NCBI RefSeq assembly: GCF_006838285.1
Contig: NZ_CP038228.1
Location: 124,001-188,000 of the forward strand
Origin: Xanthomonas translucens pv. cerealis
GTDB lineage: Bacteria > Pseudomonadota > Gammaproteobacteria > Xanthomonadales > Xanthomonadaceae
Length of the DNA stretch: 64,000 bases
Reading direction: 5' to 3'
Of the stretch, positions 22,208 to 31,835 are shown piece by piece. Each line of letters opens with the position of its first letter. Positions within the stretch are counted from its first letter, which is position 1. The position numbers were made by a program, and so were the translations under genes. The notes under the pieces were generated by a model. It was not told the DNA's origin and ran no database searches. It saw only the letters and a program-made list of their open reading frames with translations.

Positions 22208-23440
22208 ATGACCGCTTCCTCCGCCGCGGACCTGCTCGCCCTCGGCCAGCACTACTACCTGCCGATCTACCGCCCGCGCCAGCTGGTGCTGGAGCGCGGC
22301 CAGGGTGCCAAGGTGTGGGACAGCGAAGGCCGCGACTACATCGACCTGTCCGCCGGCATCGCCGTGTGCGGGCTAGGCCACAACGATCCGGACCTGACCG
22401 CGGCGCTGATCGAGCAGGCCGGCAAGCTGTGGCACACCAGCAATGTGTTCTACAGCGAGCCGCCGCTGCGCCTGGCCGAGGAACTGGTCGGCGCCTCGCG
22501 CTTCGCGCGCAGGGCGTTCCTGTGCAACTCCGGCAGCGAGGCCAACGAGGCGGCGATCAAACTGGTGCGCAAGTGGGCGGCCAGCCAGGGCCGCGCGCCG
22601 GACCGGCGGGTCATCGTCACGTTTCGCGGCAGTTTCCATGGCCGCACCCTGGCCGCGGTCACCGCTACCGCGCAGCCGAAGTACCAGGAAGGCTACGAGC
22701 CGTTGCCGGGCGGTTTCCGCTATGTGGATTTCAACGACATCGTGCAGCTGGAAACCGCGATGGCGGCTGGCGACGTGGCCGCGGTGGTGCTCGAGCCGGT
22801 GCAGGGCGAGGGCGGGGTGATGCCGGCCGCGCCGGGCTTCCTGGCGCGGGTGCGCGCGCTGTGCGACCACCATGGCGCGCTGTTGCTGCTGGACGAGATC
22901 CAGTGCGGCATGGGCCGCACCGGCACGCTGTTCGCGCACTGGCAGGACGAGGTGACGCCGGACATCGTGACGCTGGCCAAGGCGCTGGGCGGCGGTTTTC
23001 CGATCGGCGCGCTGCTGGCCGGGCCGAAGGTCGCCGAGACGATGCAGTTCGGCGCGCATGGCAGTACCTTCGGCGGCAATCCGCTGGCAGCGGCGGTGGC
23101 GCGGGTGGCGCTGCGCAAGTTGGCATCGGCGCCGATCGCGGCGAACGTGTCGCGGCAGGCGGCGGCGCTGCGCCAGGGACTGGCCGCGCTCAACGATGAG
23201 TTCGCGCTGTTTTCGCAGGTGCGTGGGCGTGGCCTGATGCTGGGTGCGGTGCTGAATCAGGCGCATGCGGGGCAGGCGGGGATGATCCTCGATCACGCCG
23301 CTGCGCATGGATTGTTGACGTTGCAGGCCGGGCCGGATGTGTTGCGTTTCGTGCCGTCGTTGAATATCACGGATGAGGAAGTGGCTGAGGGGTTGAAGCG
23401 GTTGCGGGTGGCGTTGCGGGAGTATGTCGGGAAGCGTTGA
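22208..23440 (+). CDS. argD: Acetylornithine/succinylornithine-type aminotransferase
   Basis: PLP-dependent class III aminotransferase. The 410-residue protein shows LWHTSNVFYSEP, FLCNSGSEANEAAIKLVRKW, the SFHGRTLAAVTAT block, EPVQGEGGV, LLLLDEIQCGMGRTG, the PLP lysine region TLAKALGGGFPIGA and GSTFGGNPLAAAVA, all typical of ArgD/AstC acetylornithine aminotransferase. Role: arginine biosynthesis (or catabolism via succinylornithine). Length and motifs are full. ATG 22208 chosen because it precedes the conserved N-terminus. No other arg genes are nearby. Confidence 0.93.
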   Translation: MTASSAADLLALGQHYYLPIYRPRQLVLERGQGAKVWDSEGRDYIDLSAGIAVCGLGHNDPDLTAALIEQAGKLWHTSNVFYSEPPLRLAEELVGASRFARRAFLCNSGSEANEAAIKLVRKWAASQGRAPDRRVIVTFRGSFHGRTLAAVTATAQPKYQEGYEPLPGGFRYVDFNDIVQLETAMAAGDVAAVVLEPVQGEGGVMPAAPGFLARVRALCDHHGALLLLDEIQCGMGRTGTLFAHWQDEVTPDIVTLAKALGGGFPIGALLAGPKVAETMQFGAHGSTFGGNPLAAAVARVALRKLASAPIAANVSRQAAALRQGLAALNDEFALFSQVRGRGLMLGAVLNQAHAGQAGMILDHAAAHGLLTLQAGPDVLRFVPSLNITDEEVAEGLKRLRVALREYVGKR

Positions 23441-23454
23441 GAAGCTTTCGCGCG

Positions 23455-23740
23455 TTGCGCGAGTCACTTTTCTTCGCTTGTGCAAAGAAGTGCTTCACAG
23501 CAGCCGAAGGCTGATCAAAGTAACCAAAAGAAGCGCTTCACCACAGCCGAATGGCTGGTCAAGCACACCCCAGACGCGCGTCCTCCGCTGCGCTCCGGGT
23601 GCGCGAGGTGGACAGGAATTTTCCGATGGCACATCCATGTGCCAGCGGAAAACACCACGCATCCTGCGTGGCGCCCCTGCGGGGTTGTACCCGCCCACCT
23701 CGCCGCGCTCTATGGGGGCCCCGAAAAGCCAAGATCAAAA
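23455..23740. repeat. Dispersed intergenic element with internal palindromes
   Basis: Begins GCGCGAGTCACTTTTCTTCG and runs through GTGCAAAGAAG, AAAGTAACCAAAAGAAGCG, a GGACAGGAATTTTCCG block and TGGCGCCCCTGCGGGGTTG. It contains the perfect 18-bp palindrome TGGCACATCCATGTGCCA (23627-23644) and small stems such as CAGCCGAAGGCTG. I recognise this wording from intergenic repeats in many xanthomonad genomes. It has no credible gene and is not an IS. Recognition is from memory, not from comparison. Confidence 0.6.
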
Positions 23741-23744
23741 TCTG

Positions 23745-23792
<48 letters not shown>

Positions 23793-23850
23793 AGCTGCAA
23801 TCGTCGTAACAGTTCAGCAACAGCGGATCTGTTGGTTGTAGGCGCGGTGC

Positions 23851-24477
23851 TTACGTCAGCCCGTGCCGCGCAAGTGCGCGGCGCAGGGCGCGGGCGCCGC
23901 TGGCGGTTTCGGCGGGCAGGCCGATCGCGCGGGCGCCGCGCACGTTGACGAACAGGTCGTCGATGAACAGGGCGTGGCGCGGGGCGATGCCGAAATGGTC
24001 GAGTGCGCGGCGGTAGACCTCGGCCTGCGGCTTGCGTCCGCCGAGTACGCCGCTGCACAGCACGCGTCCGTGCAGCAGTGGGAACAGCGCCGGCACGATC
24101 TGCGCGATCGCCTGCGCCATCAGTGCGCCGTTGTTGGTCAGCACGCCGATGTCGATCCTGTCGGCCAGCGCCAGTACGCGTTCGATCGCGCCGGGATCGC
24201 CGCGGCTGCCGGCCACGCGTGCGGCGATCCAGTCGGCTTCGCTCACGTGCGCGCCCAGGCCTTCGCCCAGTCGTTGCAGATAGTCGGCGGTGGCGATATC
24301 GCCGCTGTCGTAGGCGGTTTCCAGTCCGGAGGCGAACAACACTTGCCGCACGCGCTCGCAATCGCAGCCGCAGTGGGCGGCCAGGTGCGCGAGGCGTGCC
24401 AAGCGCGCGTAGGCTGCCAGCACGCCATCGAAGTCGAGCAGCAGCAATTTCGGGCGTGGATGGATCAAGGCGGCCAC
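23851..24477 (-). CDS. HAD-superfamily hydrolase
   Basis: About 208 residues with HAD motif I KLLLLDFDGVLAAY (nucleophile Asp), a helical cap (VLFASGLETAYDSGDIATADYLQRLG), motif II IGVLTNNGAL, motif III Lys in GGRKPQAEVYRRAL, and motif IV LFIDDLFVNVRGARAIGL. Predicted cytoplasmic phosphatase of the subfamily IA type; substrate unknown. The frame stays open to 24729, but that extension is low-complexity and overlaps a dispersed repeat, so the GTG at 24477 (product starting VAALIHPRPK) is preferred; TTG at 24468 is possible. No clear ribosome site supports either. Confidence 0.75.
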   Translation of the reverse strand: MAALIHPRPKLLLLDFDGVLAAYARLARLAHLAAHCGCDCERVRQVLFASGLETAYDSGDIATADYLQRLGEGLGAHVSEADWIAARVAGSRGDPGAIERVLALADRIDIGVLTNNGALMAQAIAQIVPALFPLLHGRVLCSGVLGGRKPQAEVYRRALDHFGIAPRHALFIDDLFVNVRGARAIGLPAETASGARALRRALARHGLT

Positions 24478-24603
24478 CGCGTCTGGCGCTGTATGCAGCG
24501 GTAAGGCTGGAATATGGGTCGGGTCCGGAGCATCGGCCGCCGAGAGTAACCCAGTCCCCGCGGTTGCGGCGGCCACTCCCCTGCGCCGCGGCACTTGCGC
24601 TCG

Positions 24604-24645
24604 AGCCCCTCTCCCCACAGGAGAGGAGGTGGGGTGAGGGTCCGT
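24604..24645. repeat. Short dispersed repeat (CCCCTCTCC...GGAGAGG...GGGGTGAGGG)
   Basis: CCCCTCTCC and GGAGAGG face each other across CCCACA, followed by AGGTGGGGTGAGGGTCCG. This matches a short hairpin repeat that I know as widespread between genes in Xanthomonas and other proteobacteria. It occupies the region just upstream of the HAD hydrolase. Confidence 0.65.
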
Positions 24646-24739
24646 CCGCCAGCGAAGCACCCCCCTCGCGCCGTGCCGCACCGTGCCGATGGCGCTGCAT
24701 AGCGCCAGCCGCGTGCTTACCCGCTCCATCGCGACTTAC

Positions 24740-25193
24740 CCGCCGCACACGGCCTGCGCCGCCGTCGCGGCGGCGCAGGCCGTGAGGCATGGGCGCGGTC
24801 GTATAGGTCGTCGAGGATGAGCAGCAGGCGCCGCGGCGCGCGACGGATCACGCGGATCAGCACGGGCAGGGTGAATGCCACCTCCGGATTCTGACTCTGC
24901 TGTTCGAGTGCGGCCTGCAGCGATGCGCCGAGTTCGATCCCGGCGCCCCGTGCGGTCAGCGCCAGGTAGGCGAGGCAGCGCCCGGGATCGGTGTCGTCCT
25001 CGTCCAGCGACAGCCGCGCGAGCACGACCTCGCCGCGCTCATTGCTCGAGCAAGGTGGTCTTGCCGAAACCGGGCGGCGCCAGCAGCAGGGTCAGCGGCA
25101 ACTCGGCGGCGCGGTCCAGGTGCTGCAGCTAGGCGTCGCGAGGCACCGCGGCCACGCGCGCGCGGATTCAACAGCGTGACAGGCTTGAGCATG
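24740..25193 (-). pseudogene. Remnant of a MalT-like (large ATP-binding LuxR-family) regulator
   Basis: Read leftward in shifting frames: MLKPVTLLNPRAR near 25193, then PRDA-stop-LQHLDRAAELPLTLLLA and the Walker A motif APPGFGKTTLLEQ ending in a stop near 25045. A further shift leads to LARLSLDEDDTDPGRCLAYL and LLLILDDLYD (Walker B-like). These pieces occur in this order at the N-terminus of MalT/LuxR-family ATP-dependent regulators of ~900 residues. A TAG stands inside the conserved segment, at least two frameshifts are needed, and the rest of the gene, including the HTH, is missing. A decayed gene. Confidence 0.7.
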
Positions 25194-25410
25194 TCGCCAT
25201 GGATGTCTGCAGCGGTCGCCTTCGCGCCCTCTGGCGGCTCGGGTGACGGTACGGAGCCGGACGCGTGCCGGCGTGCCGCGCAGATCGCGGAAAACGCGTG
25301 TGGCGTGCCGATTCCAGAGGCCCAGCCCTGCTGCCATCCGTTGGCCGTGCATGTCGAACGTATGATACGGCCGCGACACAAGCAAAGCCGCGACCGGTTG
25401 CCAGTGCCGT

Positions 25411-26703
25411 TCAGCCGGCGGCGACCACCGCAAACGCCTCGCGCGCCGCGGCCAGCGTGGCGTCCAGCACGCCCTGGTCGTGGGCGCTGGAGAGGAAGCC
25501 TGCTTCGTACGCCGACGGCGCCAGGAACACGCCGCGCTCCAGCATGGCGTGGAAGAAGCGGTTGAACGCGGCGGTGTCGCAGGCGGTGGCCTGGGCGTAG
25601 GTCTCCACCTTCTCGGTGGTGAAGAACAGCCCGAACATCGCCCCTACCTGGTTGGTGGTGACCCTCACGCCGGCGGCGGCGGCGGCCTGCTCCAGCCCGG
25701 CGCATAGTGCGGCGGCGGCCGCGTCCAGGCGCTGATGAAAACCCGGCGCCTGCACCAGTTCCAGCATCGCCAGGCCGGCGGCCATTGCCACCGGATTGCC
25801 GCTGAGCGTGCCGGCCTGGTAGATCGGCCCGGACGGGGCGATCTGCCGCATCAGGTCGGCGCGGCCGCCGTAGGCGCCGACCGGCATGCCGCCGCCGATG
25901 ATCTTGCCGAAGGTGGTCAGGTCCGGCACCACGCCGTAGTGCGCCTGCGCGCCGCCCAAGGCGACACGGAAGCCGGTCATCACCTCGTCGAAGATCAGCA
26001 GCGTGCCGTGCCGCGTGCACAGCGCGCGCAAGTGCTGCAGATAGCCCTCGCGCGGCGCGATGCAGTTGGCGTTGCCGACCACCGGCTCGATGATGACCGC
26101 GGCGATCTCGCTGCCGATCGCGTCGAACAGGGCGGTGGCGCCGTCGAAGTCGTTGTAGCTCAGCGTGGCGGTGAGTTCGCTCAGGCCCGCCGGTACGCCA
26201 GGCGAGGTCGGCACGCCCAGGGTCAGCATGCCGCTGCCGGCCTTGACCAGGAACGAGTCGCCGTGGCCGTGGTAGCAGCCCTCGAACTTGACGATGCGGC
26301 TGCGCCCGGTGGCGCCGCGCGCCAGGCGCACCGCCGACAGCGTGGCCTCGGTGCCGGAGTTGACCATGCGCACCATCTCGCACGAGGGCACCAGGCGGGT
26401 GATGGTCTGCGCCATCGTCACCTCGGCCGCGCATGGCGCGCCGAACGACAGGCCGTCGCCGATCGCGCGCTGCACCGCCTCGCGCACCGCAGGGTGGTTG
26501 TGTCCGGCGATCATCGGCCCCCACGAGCCGACGTAGTCGATGTAGCGGTTGCCGTCCACGTCGTACAGGTAGGGGCCGTCGGCGCGTTGCACGAAGAACG
26601 GTTCGCCGCCCACCGATTTGAAGGCGCGGACCGGCGAGTTGACGCCGCCGGGGATCAGCGCCTGCGCCTGGGCGAAGAGGGCATGCGAGCGGGAGTGGTT
26701 CAT
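25411..26703 (-). CDS. hemL: Glutamate-1-semialdehyde 2,1-aminomutase
   Basis: PLP enzyme forming 5-aminolevulinate in the C5 pathway of haem synthesis. The 430-residue product has [86 protein letters not shown] and the PLP lysine motif [19 protein letters not shown]. Full length. Start ATG 26703 opens on [13 protein letters not shown]. It is followed on the left by gene debris and preceded by thiE on the same strand (139-bp gap), so the two may share a transcript. Confidence 0.97.
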   Translation of the reverse strand: MNHSRSHALFAQAQALIPGGVNSPVRAFKSVGGEPFFVQRADGPYLYDVDGNRYIDYVGSWGPMIAGHNHPAVREAVQRAIGDGLSFGAPCAAEVTMAQTITRLVPSCEMVRMVNSGTEATLSAVRLARGATGRSRIVKFEGCYHGHGDSFLVKAGSGMLTLGVPTSPGVPAGLSELTATLSYNDFDGATALFDAIGSEIAAVIIEPVVGNANCIAPREGYLQHLRALCTRHGTLLIFDEVMTGFRVALGGAQAHYGVVPDLTTFGKIIGGGMPVGAYGGRADLMRQIAPSGPIYQAGTLSGNPVAMAAGLAMLELVQAPGFHQRLDAAAAALCAGLEQAAAAAGVRVTTNQVGAMFGLFFTTEKVETYAQATACDTAAFNRFFHAMLERGVFLAPSAYEAGFLSSAHDQGVLDATLAAAREAFAVVAAG

Positions 26704-26842
26704 GGGTGGACATCCTTGGCGAGCTGGCCGGGCCGGTGGGCCGGGCGCGAAGTGATGCCGCCTATTGTCGCGGCTGCCGCCCGCACGTGCCATGAGCGCG
26801 CACGGCCATCGGCGCATTCGATACCCGCGCCGCGGCCGTGTT

Positions 26843-27466
26843 TCAGTCGAAGCAGGCGCGGTACGCGGCCAAGGCCGCGCGCGGATCGTCGGCGTCGAAC
26901 ACGCCGCTGATCACCGCCAGCAGGTCGGCGCCGGCGGCGACCAGGGCGCGGCCGTTGTCGGGGCTCACCCCGCCGATCGCTACCCGCGGCAATCCCAACG
27001 CCGCGGCGTCGCGCAGCAGGCCGGGATCGGCGCGGCGCGTGGTGACTTTGCTGCGCGTGGGGAAGAACGCGCCGAAGGCGACATAGCTGGCGCCGGCCGC
27101 GGCGGCGGCGCGGGCCAGCGCGAGGTCGTCGTAGCACGAGGCCCCGATCAGCGCGCCGGCACCGAGCGTCGCGCGCGCGGCGGCCAGGTCGTCGTCGTCC
27201 TCGCCCAGGTGCACGCCGGCGGCGCCGACCGCCTGTGCCAGGGCCACGTCGTCGTTGACGATCAGCGGCACTCCAGCCTGCGTGCACAGCGCCTGCAGCG
27301 CCGTCGCCTGGGCCAGGCGCTGCGCCGTGTCGGCGCGTTTGTTGCGGTACTGCAGCCAGGTCGGGCCGTGGCCGAGCAGCGCCGCCACGCGCGCCAGCAG
27401 GCGTTCGCCGTCGGCCTCGTCTGGTGTGATCAGGTAGACGCCGCGGGGCGGGGATGATGCATGCAT
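26843..27466 (-). CDS. thiE: Thiamine-phosphate synthase
   Basis: Joins hydroxymethylpyrimidine diphosphate and thiazole phosphate to thiamine phosphate. The 207-residue TIM-barrel protein has [20 protein letters not shown] (pyrimidine diphosphate site), [43 protein letters not shown] and [10 protein letters not shown], all at family positions. ATG 27466 follows GGAAGG. It is far from thiC and has no visible TPP riboswitch of its own. It is divergent from the rubredoxin gene (74 bp). Confidence 0.95.
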   Translation of the reverse strand: MHASSPPRGVYLITPDEADGERLLARVAALLGHGPTWLQYRNKRADTAQRLAQATALQALCTQAGVPLIVNDDVALAQAVGAAGVHLGEDDDDLAAARATLGAGALIGASCYDDLALARAAAAAGASYVAFGAFFPTRSKVTTRRADPGLLRDAAALGLPRVAIGGVSPDNGRALVAAGADLLAVISGVFDADDPRAALAAYRACFD

Positions 27467-27540
27467 GGATGAGCCTTCCGGTGCGCGGGCGAGGGTGGGA
27501 CAATGCCGTCCCGTTCGGCCCGTAGACTTGCGATTATCCA

Positions 27541-27732
27541 ATGAGCGACGCCACTACCACCACCTACCGCGCCTGGATGTGTGTCGTCTGCGGCTTCATC
27601 TACAGGGAAATCGACGGTCTGCCTGAAGAAGGCATCGCTCCTGGCACCCGCTGGGAAGACGTGCCCGACACCTGGACCTGCCCGGACTGCGGCGTGACCA
27701 AGGACGATTTCGAGATGGTGGAGATGGAGTGA
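27541..27732 (+). CDS. Rubredoxin
   Basis: A 63-residue single-iron electron carrier. It shows the two Cys pairs of rubredoxin, CVVCGFIY (residues 14-21) and [11 protein letters not shown] (~47-57), with the usual spacing and the acidic middle [18 protein letters not shown]. Likely partner in electron transfer to an oxygenase or in oxidative-stress reactions; partner not identifiable here. Divergent from thiE. Transcription probably ends at the hairpins that follow. Confidence 0.96.
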   Translation: MSDATTTTYRAWMCVVCGFIYREIDGLPEEGIAPGTRWEDVPDTWTCPDCGVTKDDFEMVEME

Positions 27733-27735
27733 TTT

Positions 27736-27853
27736 CGGGACTCGGGACTCGGGACTTTCGCAAGTTCGGCGCATCTGCGCTTTTCTATGTGAGGGGCTTC
27801 AGTCCCGACGCGTTATCGGTAAGGCGTCGGGGCTGAAGCCCCTCCCACAGAAA
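27736..27853. repeat. Composite repeat: heptads (GGGACTC)3 plus REP pair
   Basis: GGGACTC heptads at 27737-27757, then a segment TTTCGCAAGTTCGGCG, then a long hairpin: TGAGGGGCTTCAGTCCCGAC (from 27791) facing GTCGGGGCTGAAGCCCCTCC (to 27846). The same order of blocks recurs at 50316-50400. It probably also shapes the rubredoxin 3' end. Confidence 0.85.
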
Positions 27854-27892
27854 AGCGGCTGCGACACAGCTGCAAAAAAGGGCCGCTTTTTT
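27851..27892 (+). terminator. Rho-independent terminator after rubredoxin
   Basis: AAAAGCGGC (27851-27859) pairs with GCCGCTTTT (27882-27890), followed by more T residues; the loop holds an A-tract (CAAAAAAG). It lies between the rubredoxin gene and the convergent SirB1-like gene and may serve both. Confidence 0.7.
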
Positions 27893-27959
27893 AAAAAGTC
27901 GGCTCTTTTTGCCTCAAATCGCTTGACATCGATTTACCCCGGGACATCGTCCCGAGTCC

Positions 27960-28805
27960 TCAATGCATCCGCTGCGCCCGCGCGCTCAGTTCCACCAGGC
28001 GTTCGCGGATCGGCAGCACGTCGCTGGCTTCGGGGTTCAGTTGCAGGTAGCGGCCCAGGTCGCGGCGCGCGCCGGGCACGTAGTCCATCTGCAGGTAGGC
28101 CAGGCCGCGATCGCGCAGGGCTTCTGGTTGGTCGGGCATCAGCTTGAGCACGCGGTCGGCGCTGCGTGCGGCGCGGTCCCATTCGTCGCGTTCGGCATAG
28201 ACGCCGTGCAGGTTGCGCAGCACCCGGGTCAGGATCGCGCGGTGCGGCGCCGGATCCAGGATCTGCAGCAATGCGCGGTCGTCCGGAGTCTCGCCGCCCA
28301 GGTGCGGACGCGCGCGCTCGCGCAGTTCTTCCACCGCCAGCGGGCGGCCGCCGTTGAACGGGTCCATCACCAGCAGGCCGTCGTCCACCGGCAGGCGCAC
28401 CAGGAAGTGGCCGGGGAAGGACACCCCGTCGAGCGGGATGGCCAGCCGCCGCGCCACTTCCATCTGCACCAGCGCCAGCGAGATCGGATTGCCCAGGCGG
28501 CGCTCGAACACCTCGTTCATGTAGCTGTTGCGCGGGTCGTAGTATTCGTCGTGGTTACCGCTGTAGCCGAGTTCTTCGAACAGGTGGCGGTTGATCGCGG
28601 CCATCTTTAGCGGCCACGGCTCGATCATCGCCACCTCGTGGCGCAGGTGTTCGGCGTGGTTCTGCGCCAGCGTGTCGTAGTGCCCGGCATCCAGTTGCGG
28701 ATACTCGTCGCGGGCGATCAGCAGCGCGGTGGCCAGCAGCGGCAGCGCATCGTCGTCGAGCGCGGCCAGGGTATTCCAGCTCGGCAATGTCAGTCGGTCC
28801 GCCAT
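27960..28805 (-). CDS. SirB1-like transglutaminase-fold/TPR protein
   Basis: A 281-residue cytoplasmic protein. The N-terminal two thirds carry the transglutaminase-like SirB1 family signature (LFEELGYSGNHDEYYDPRNS, YMNEVFERRLGNPISLALVQ, RRLAIPLDGVSFPGHFLVRL, DPFNGGRPLAVEEL). The C-terminus is a TPR-like region (LRNLHGVYAERDEWDRAARS, LPDQPEALRDRGLAYLQ). The function of the family is unknown. ATG 28805 opens on MADRLTLPSWNTLAAL; longer frames are spurious. It converges with rubredoxin. Confidence 0.88.
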   Translation of the reverse strand: MADRLTLPSWNTLAALDDDALPLLATALLIARDEYPQLDAGHYDTLAQNHAEHLRHEVAMIEPWPLKMAAINRHLFEELGYSGNHDEYYDPRNSYMNEVFERRLGNPISLALVQMEVARRLAIPLDGVSFPGHFLVRLPVDDGLLVMDPFNGGRPLAVEELRERARPHLGGETPDDRALLQILDPAPHRAILTRVLRNLHGVYAERDEWDRAARSADRVLKLMPDQPEALRDRGLAYLQMDYVPGARRDLGRYLQLNPEASDVLPIRERLVELSARAQRMH

Positions 28806-28912
28806 TGCCCAAGACTGGCCGCAAAGTGCGACGCGATCAAGTCCGGCGGTTCCTGACAGCGGTGTCGGGTTCAGCGCGACAGCGGCGGCGCTTTTCCCGA
28901 TGCCGGCGTGGC

Positions 28913-29362
28913 TCAGCGGGCCTTGGGGACGCCCGGGCCGAAGCTCAGTTCGGTGCCGTCCTGCAACTGGATTTGCGCGGCCTGGCCGGCGTTGAGTTCC
29001 AGCACGTAGCGCGCCGGTGCGTTGCTGGGATACGGCGGACAAGCGTTGCCCGCCGAGCACGGCGGCACGTCGCGCTGCTGCGCCACCAGCTTGCGCTTGC
29101 TGTCGAAGTACAGGATGTCCAACGCGATCTTGGTGTTCTTCATCCAGTACGCCTGTGGCTCCTCGCGGTCGTGGATGAACAGCATGCCGTGGTCGGCGTC
29201 CATCTGGTCGCGGAACATCAGGCCGCGCGCGCGGGTCGCGTCGTCCTGGGCCAGCTCGACCTGGTAACGGTGCCCGGCCAGTTCCACCCAGTCGCTGCCG
29301 GCGCTGGCGCAGCCGTTGAGGGACAGCAGGACGAGGACGAACAGGGCGCGGAACAGGGACAT
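28913..29362 (-). CDS. DUF192 family lipoprotein
   Basis: A 149-residue protein with a lipoprotein signal (MSLFRALFVLVLLSLNGCAS; lipobox LNGC, so Cys18 would be acylated), followed by a DUF192 domain: ELAQDDATRARGLMFRDQM, GMLFIHDREEPQAYWMKNT, ALDILYFD and YVLELNAGQA. Members are small periplasmic or membrane-anchored proteins of unknown function. Start ATG 29362. It lies downstream of rpiA on the same strand, with a heptad hairpin between. Confidence 0.9.
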   Translation of the reverse strand: MSLFRALFVLVLLSLNGCASAGSDWVELAGHRYQVELAQDDATRARGLMFRDQMDADHGMLFIHDREEPQAYWMKNTKIALDILYFDSKRKLVAQQRDVPPCSAGNACPPYPSNAPARYVLELNAGQAAQIQLQDGTELSFGPGVPKAR

Positions 29363-29427
29363 GACGTTGCCGAAAAAGATGGGATAGCGCGCACCTTGTT
29401 GCATGGTGCGTGGGGAGTCAAGAGAGC

Positions 29428-29472
29428 CGGGATTGGGGATGGCCTGCCGAAGCCTGGTTATCCCCGATCCCG
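29428..29472. repeat. Heptad-type hairpin between rpiA and the DUF192 gene
   Basis: CGGGATTGGGGAT (29428-29440) and ATCCCCGATCCCG (29460-29472) form a 13-bp stem with one G:T-type mismatch and a 19-nt loop, seven bases beyond the rpiA stop. It has the 7-bp period of the other heptad elements. Confidence 0.8.
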
Positions 29473-29478
29473 CGCGCG

Positions 29479-30126
29479 TCAAAGGACGCGCGGCGGCTCG
29501 CCACCGACAATCACCACGTCGGCAGGGCGGCGCGCGAACAGGCCGACACAGACCACGCCGGGGATCTGGTTGAGGTCGCGCTCCAGGGCCACCGGGTCGG
29601 TGATGGCCAGGTGGTGCACGTCCAGGACCACGTTGCCGTTGTCGGTGACCACGCCGTCGCGCCATACCGGCTGGCCGCCGGTGCGGGCCAGGATCTCGCG
29701 CGCGACCAGGCTGCGCGCCATCGGGATCACCTCGATCGGCAGCGGGAAGGCGCCCAGCGTGCGTACCTGCTTGCTCGGGTCGATGATGCACACGAAGCGT
29801 TCGCTGGCCTCGGCGATGATCTTCTCGCGGGTCAGTGCGGCGCCGCCGCCCTTGATCAGGCAGCGGTTCGGATCGCACTCGTCGGCGCCATCCACGTACA
29901 GCGACAGGTTGCCGGTATGGTTCAGTTCAAGCACCTCGATGCCGTGCTGGCGCAGGCGCGCGCTGCTCTGCTCGGAGCTGGAGACCGCGCCCTTGATGCG
30001 GTGGCCGATGCGGCCCAGCGCGTCGATGAAATACGCCACCGTGGAGCCGGTGCCGACGCCGACGATCATGCCGTCTTCGACGTATTCGATGGCTTTTTCG
30101 GCGGCCAGGCGTTTGCTTTCGGACAT
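29479..30126 (-). CDS. rpiA: Ribose-5-phosphate isomerase A
   Basis: Interconverts ribose 5-phosphate and ribulose 5-phosphate in the pentose phosphate pathway. The 215-residue protein has [42 protein letters not shown], the catalytic [19 protein letters not shown] and the closing VDVVIVGG-type end ([11 protein letters not shown]). Full length. ATG 30126. Flanked on both sides by heptad-repeat elements, suggesting a single-gene unit. Confidence 0.96.
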   Translation of the reverse strand: MSESKRLAAEKAIEYVEDGMIVGVGTGSTVAYFIDALGRIGHRIKGAVSSSEQSSARLRQHGIEVLELNHTGNLSLYVDGADECDPNRCLIKGGGAALTREKIIAEASERFVCIIDPSKQVRTLGAFPLPIEVIPMARSLVAREILARTGGQPVWRDGVVTDNGNVVLDVHHLAITDPVALERDLNQIPGVVCVGLFARRPADVVIVGGEPPRVL

Positions 30127-30130
30127 GGGT

Positions 30131-30226
30131 TTGGACTCGGGATTGGGGATGGTCAGCCATTCGGCTGTTGAAAAGCGGGATTCGTGAAACGTGGCAGGCG
30201 GGCAGGGCCGGGGACGAATCCCCAAT
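30131..30226. repeat. Heptad-type inverted pair upstream of rpiA
   Basis: GGACTCGGGATTGGGGAT (30133-30150) lies five bases upstream of rpiA, and AATCCCCAAT (30217-30226) faces it, giving a perfect 9-bp stem (ATTGGGGAT with ATCCCCAAT). The loop contains AAAAGCGGGATTCGTG, resembling the AAAGCGG loops at 18925 and 46922. Confidence 0.75.
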
Positions 30227-30238
30227 ACTCCATTCCGG

Positions 30239-30705
<467 letters not shown>

Positions 30706-30709
<4 letters not shown>

Positions 30710-31299
30710 GCGGGGAAATCGGTCGCGGTCAGGAGGGTGAGGGAATCGGTGCAGACCGCGTCCAGCGCCACGTCCCAGGCGGCGACGGGCAGCGCCGCGA
30801 CCTGTTGCACCGCGAACGCGGCGCCGACCAGCCAGGGCGCAGGCGCTTGCCGCTGGCGGAACGCGAAGCTGCGATCATACCAGCCGCCGCCCATGCCCAG
30901 GCGTCCACCGCTGGCGTCGAAGCCGACCAGCGGCGCCACCACCAGCGCCATCTGCTCGGGCGCCAGCGTCGCCGCGGCGGCGAGTTCGGGTTCGGGAATC
31001 CCGTAGCGGTTGGCGGTCAGCGGCTGTCCCGGGCGCCACGGCGCGAAGCGCAGAGTCTTGCCGCTGAGCACCGGCAGGCAGTACTGCACGCCGGCCGGCA
31101 GGCTCAGCTGCCAGCGGTGCAGCGCGATCTCCCCGTCCATCGCCCAGTAGCCGGCGACGTGGCCGTGCTGCGGCGCGAACGGCAAGTTCAGCAGCCGCTG
31201 CGCCAGCGCATCGGCCGCCGCCAGGCGCGCGGGCGCGGAGAGCGCGCGGCGGCGCGCACGCAGTTGCTGGCGCAGTGAGTCGCGTTGGTCGGAAGTCAT
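30706..31299 (-). CDS. fau: 5-formyltetrahydrofolate cyclo-ligase
   Basis: Converts 5-formyl-THF to 5,10-methenyl-THF with ATP. The 197-residue protein has RQQLRARRRAL at the N-terminus, GYWAMDGEIALHRW, YCLPVLSGKTLRFAPW, YGIPEP, and the signature LVVAPLVGFDASGGRLGMGGGWYDRSFA. ATG 31299. In many proteobacteria this gene follows the 6S RNA gene; the same order zapA-6S-fau is seen here. Overlaps the EVE gene by four bases. Confidence 0.95.
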
Positions 31300-31601
31300 C
31301 GGACAGGCGTGGGAAGAGACCGCGTTATTGTCGGTGCCCTGGCGCTTACTGACTACTGCGGCGTTGACGGGGCGACTGCGCTGGCGGCGATCGGCGCGGC
31401 GGCATCGGGCCGGCACACCGTGGGCCGCGCGGGCATGAGGTCGTCGGCGATGCGCCCTGGCCGCCCGCTGGTGGGCACGTCGAACCCGGCGGCAGCGGGG
31501 TCGGCGCGATCGACGCTCCGGGCGCGCGAGGGCATGCGGCGTCTGCCTGGCGGGCGCCAGTCCCAGGGGGAGCGCGCCCAGGCGCGCGTTGCGGTGGCCG
31601 C
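31300..31601. other. 302-bp leader between the 6S RNA terminator and fau
   Basis: GC-rich, with open frames on both strands but no ribosome site or recognisable product. On the leftward strand it would be the leader between the 6S terminator and fau. I see no riboswitch motif in it. Confidence 0.4.
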
Positions 31602-31635
31602 ACAAAAGGAAACGGCGCCTTGCGGCGCCGTTTCC
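31602..31635 (-). terminator. Rho-independent terminator after the 6S RNA
   Basis: Perfect 12-bp stem GGAAACGGCGCC / GGCGCCGTTTCC with a 4-nt loop, followed on the minus strand by TTTTG. It lies just past the 3' end of the 6S RNA and before fau. Confidence 0.9.
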
Positions 31636-31643
31636 GGGATATT

Positions 31644-31831
31644 GCATTCTCCGCCATGACGATGCGTGCGAAACGACCTTGAACCCAGGGTTCAAGTGGG
31701 ATAGCTGGGGAACCATCGGGCTTCCCGCTACAAGGCGGACCTGCACACCCGATTCCGTCGCCATCCCGTGGTCGTAATTAAGGGACAAGGCGAATGTTTG
31801 CACACGCTGTCGTTTACAGCAGAGAACGCAA
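31644..31831 (-). ncRNA. ssrS: 6S RNA
   Basis: Regulatory RNA that mimics an open promoter and sequesters the sigma-70 RNA polymerase in stationary phase. On the minus strand the ends pair as a long closing stem: 5' GCGTTCTCTGC... with 3' ...GCGGAGAATGC. Near the 3' side is the conserved hairpin CTTGAACCCTGGGTTCAAG (31680-31698). Length ~188 nt matches the usual ~184. A TATACT -10 box stands at 31836-31841, the right distance from the 5' end, and a strong terminator follows. Gene order zapA-ssrS-fau is the classical one. Confidence 0.88.
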
Positions 31832-31835
31832 CCGA

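Noticed and set aside
24478..24729. N-terminal extension of the HAD hydrolase to 24729
   Set aside because: It adds Arg/Pro/Ala-rich sequence that overlaps a dispersed repeat and lies before the conserved nucleophile motif. A start near 24477 is more plausible.
31300..31600. Open frames on both strands between fau and the 6S terminator
   Set aside because: No ribosome site, no motif, biased composition; treated as leader DNA.
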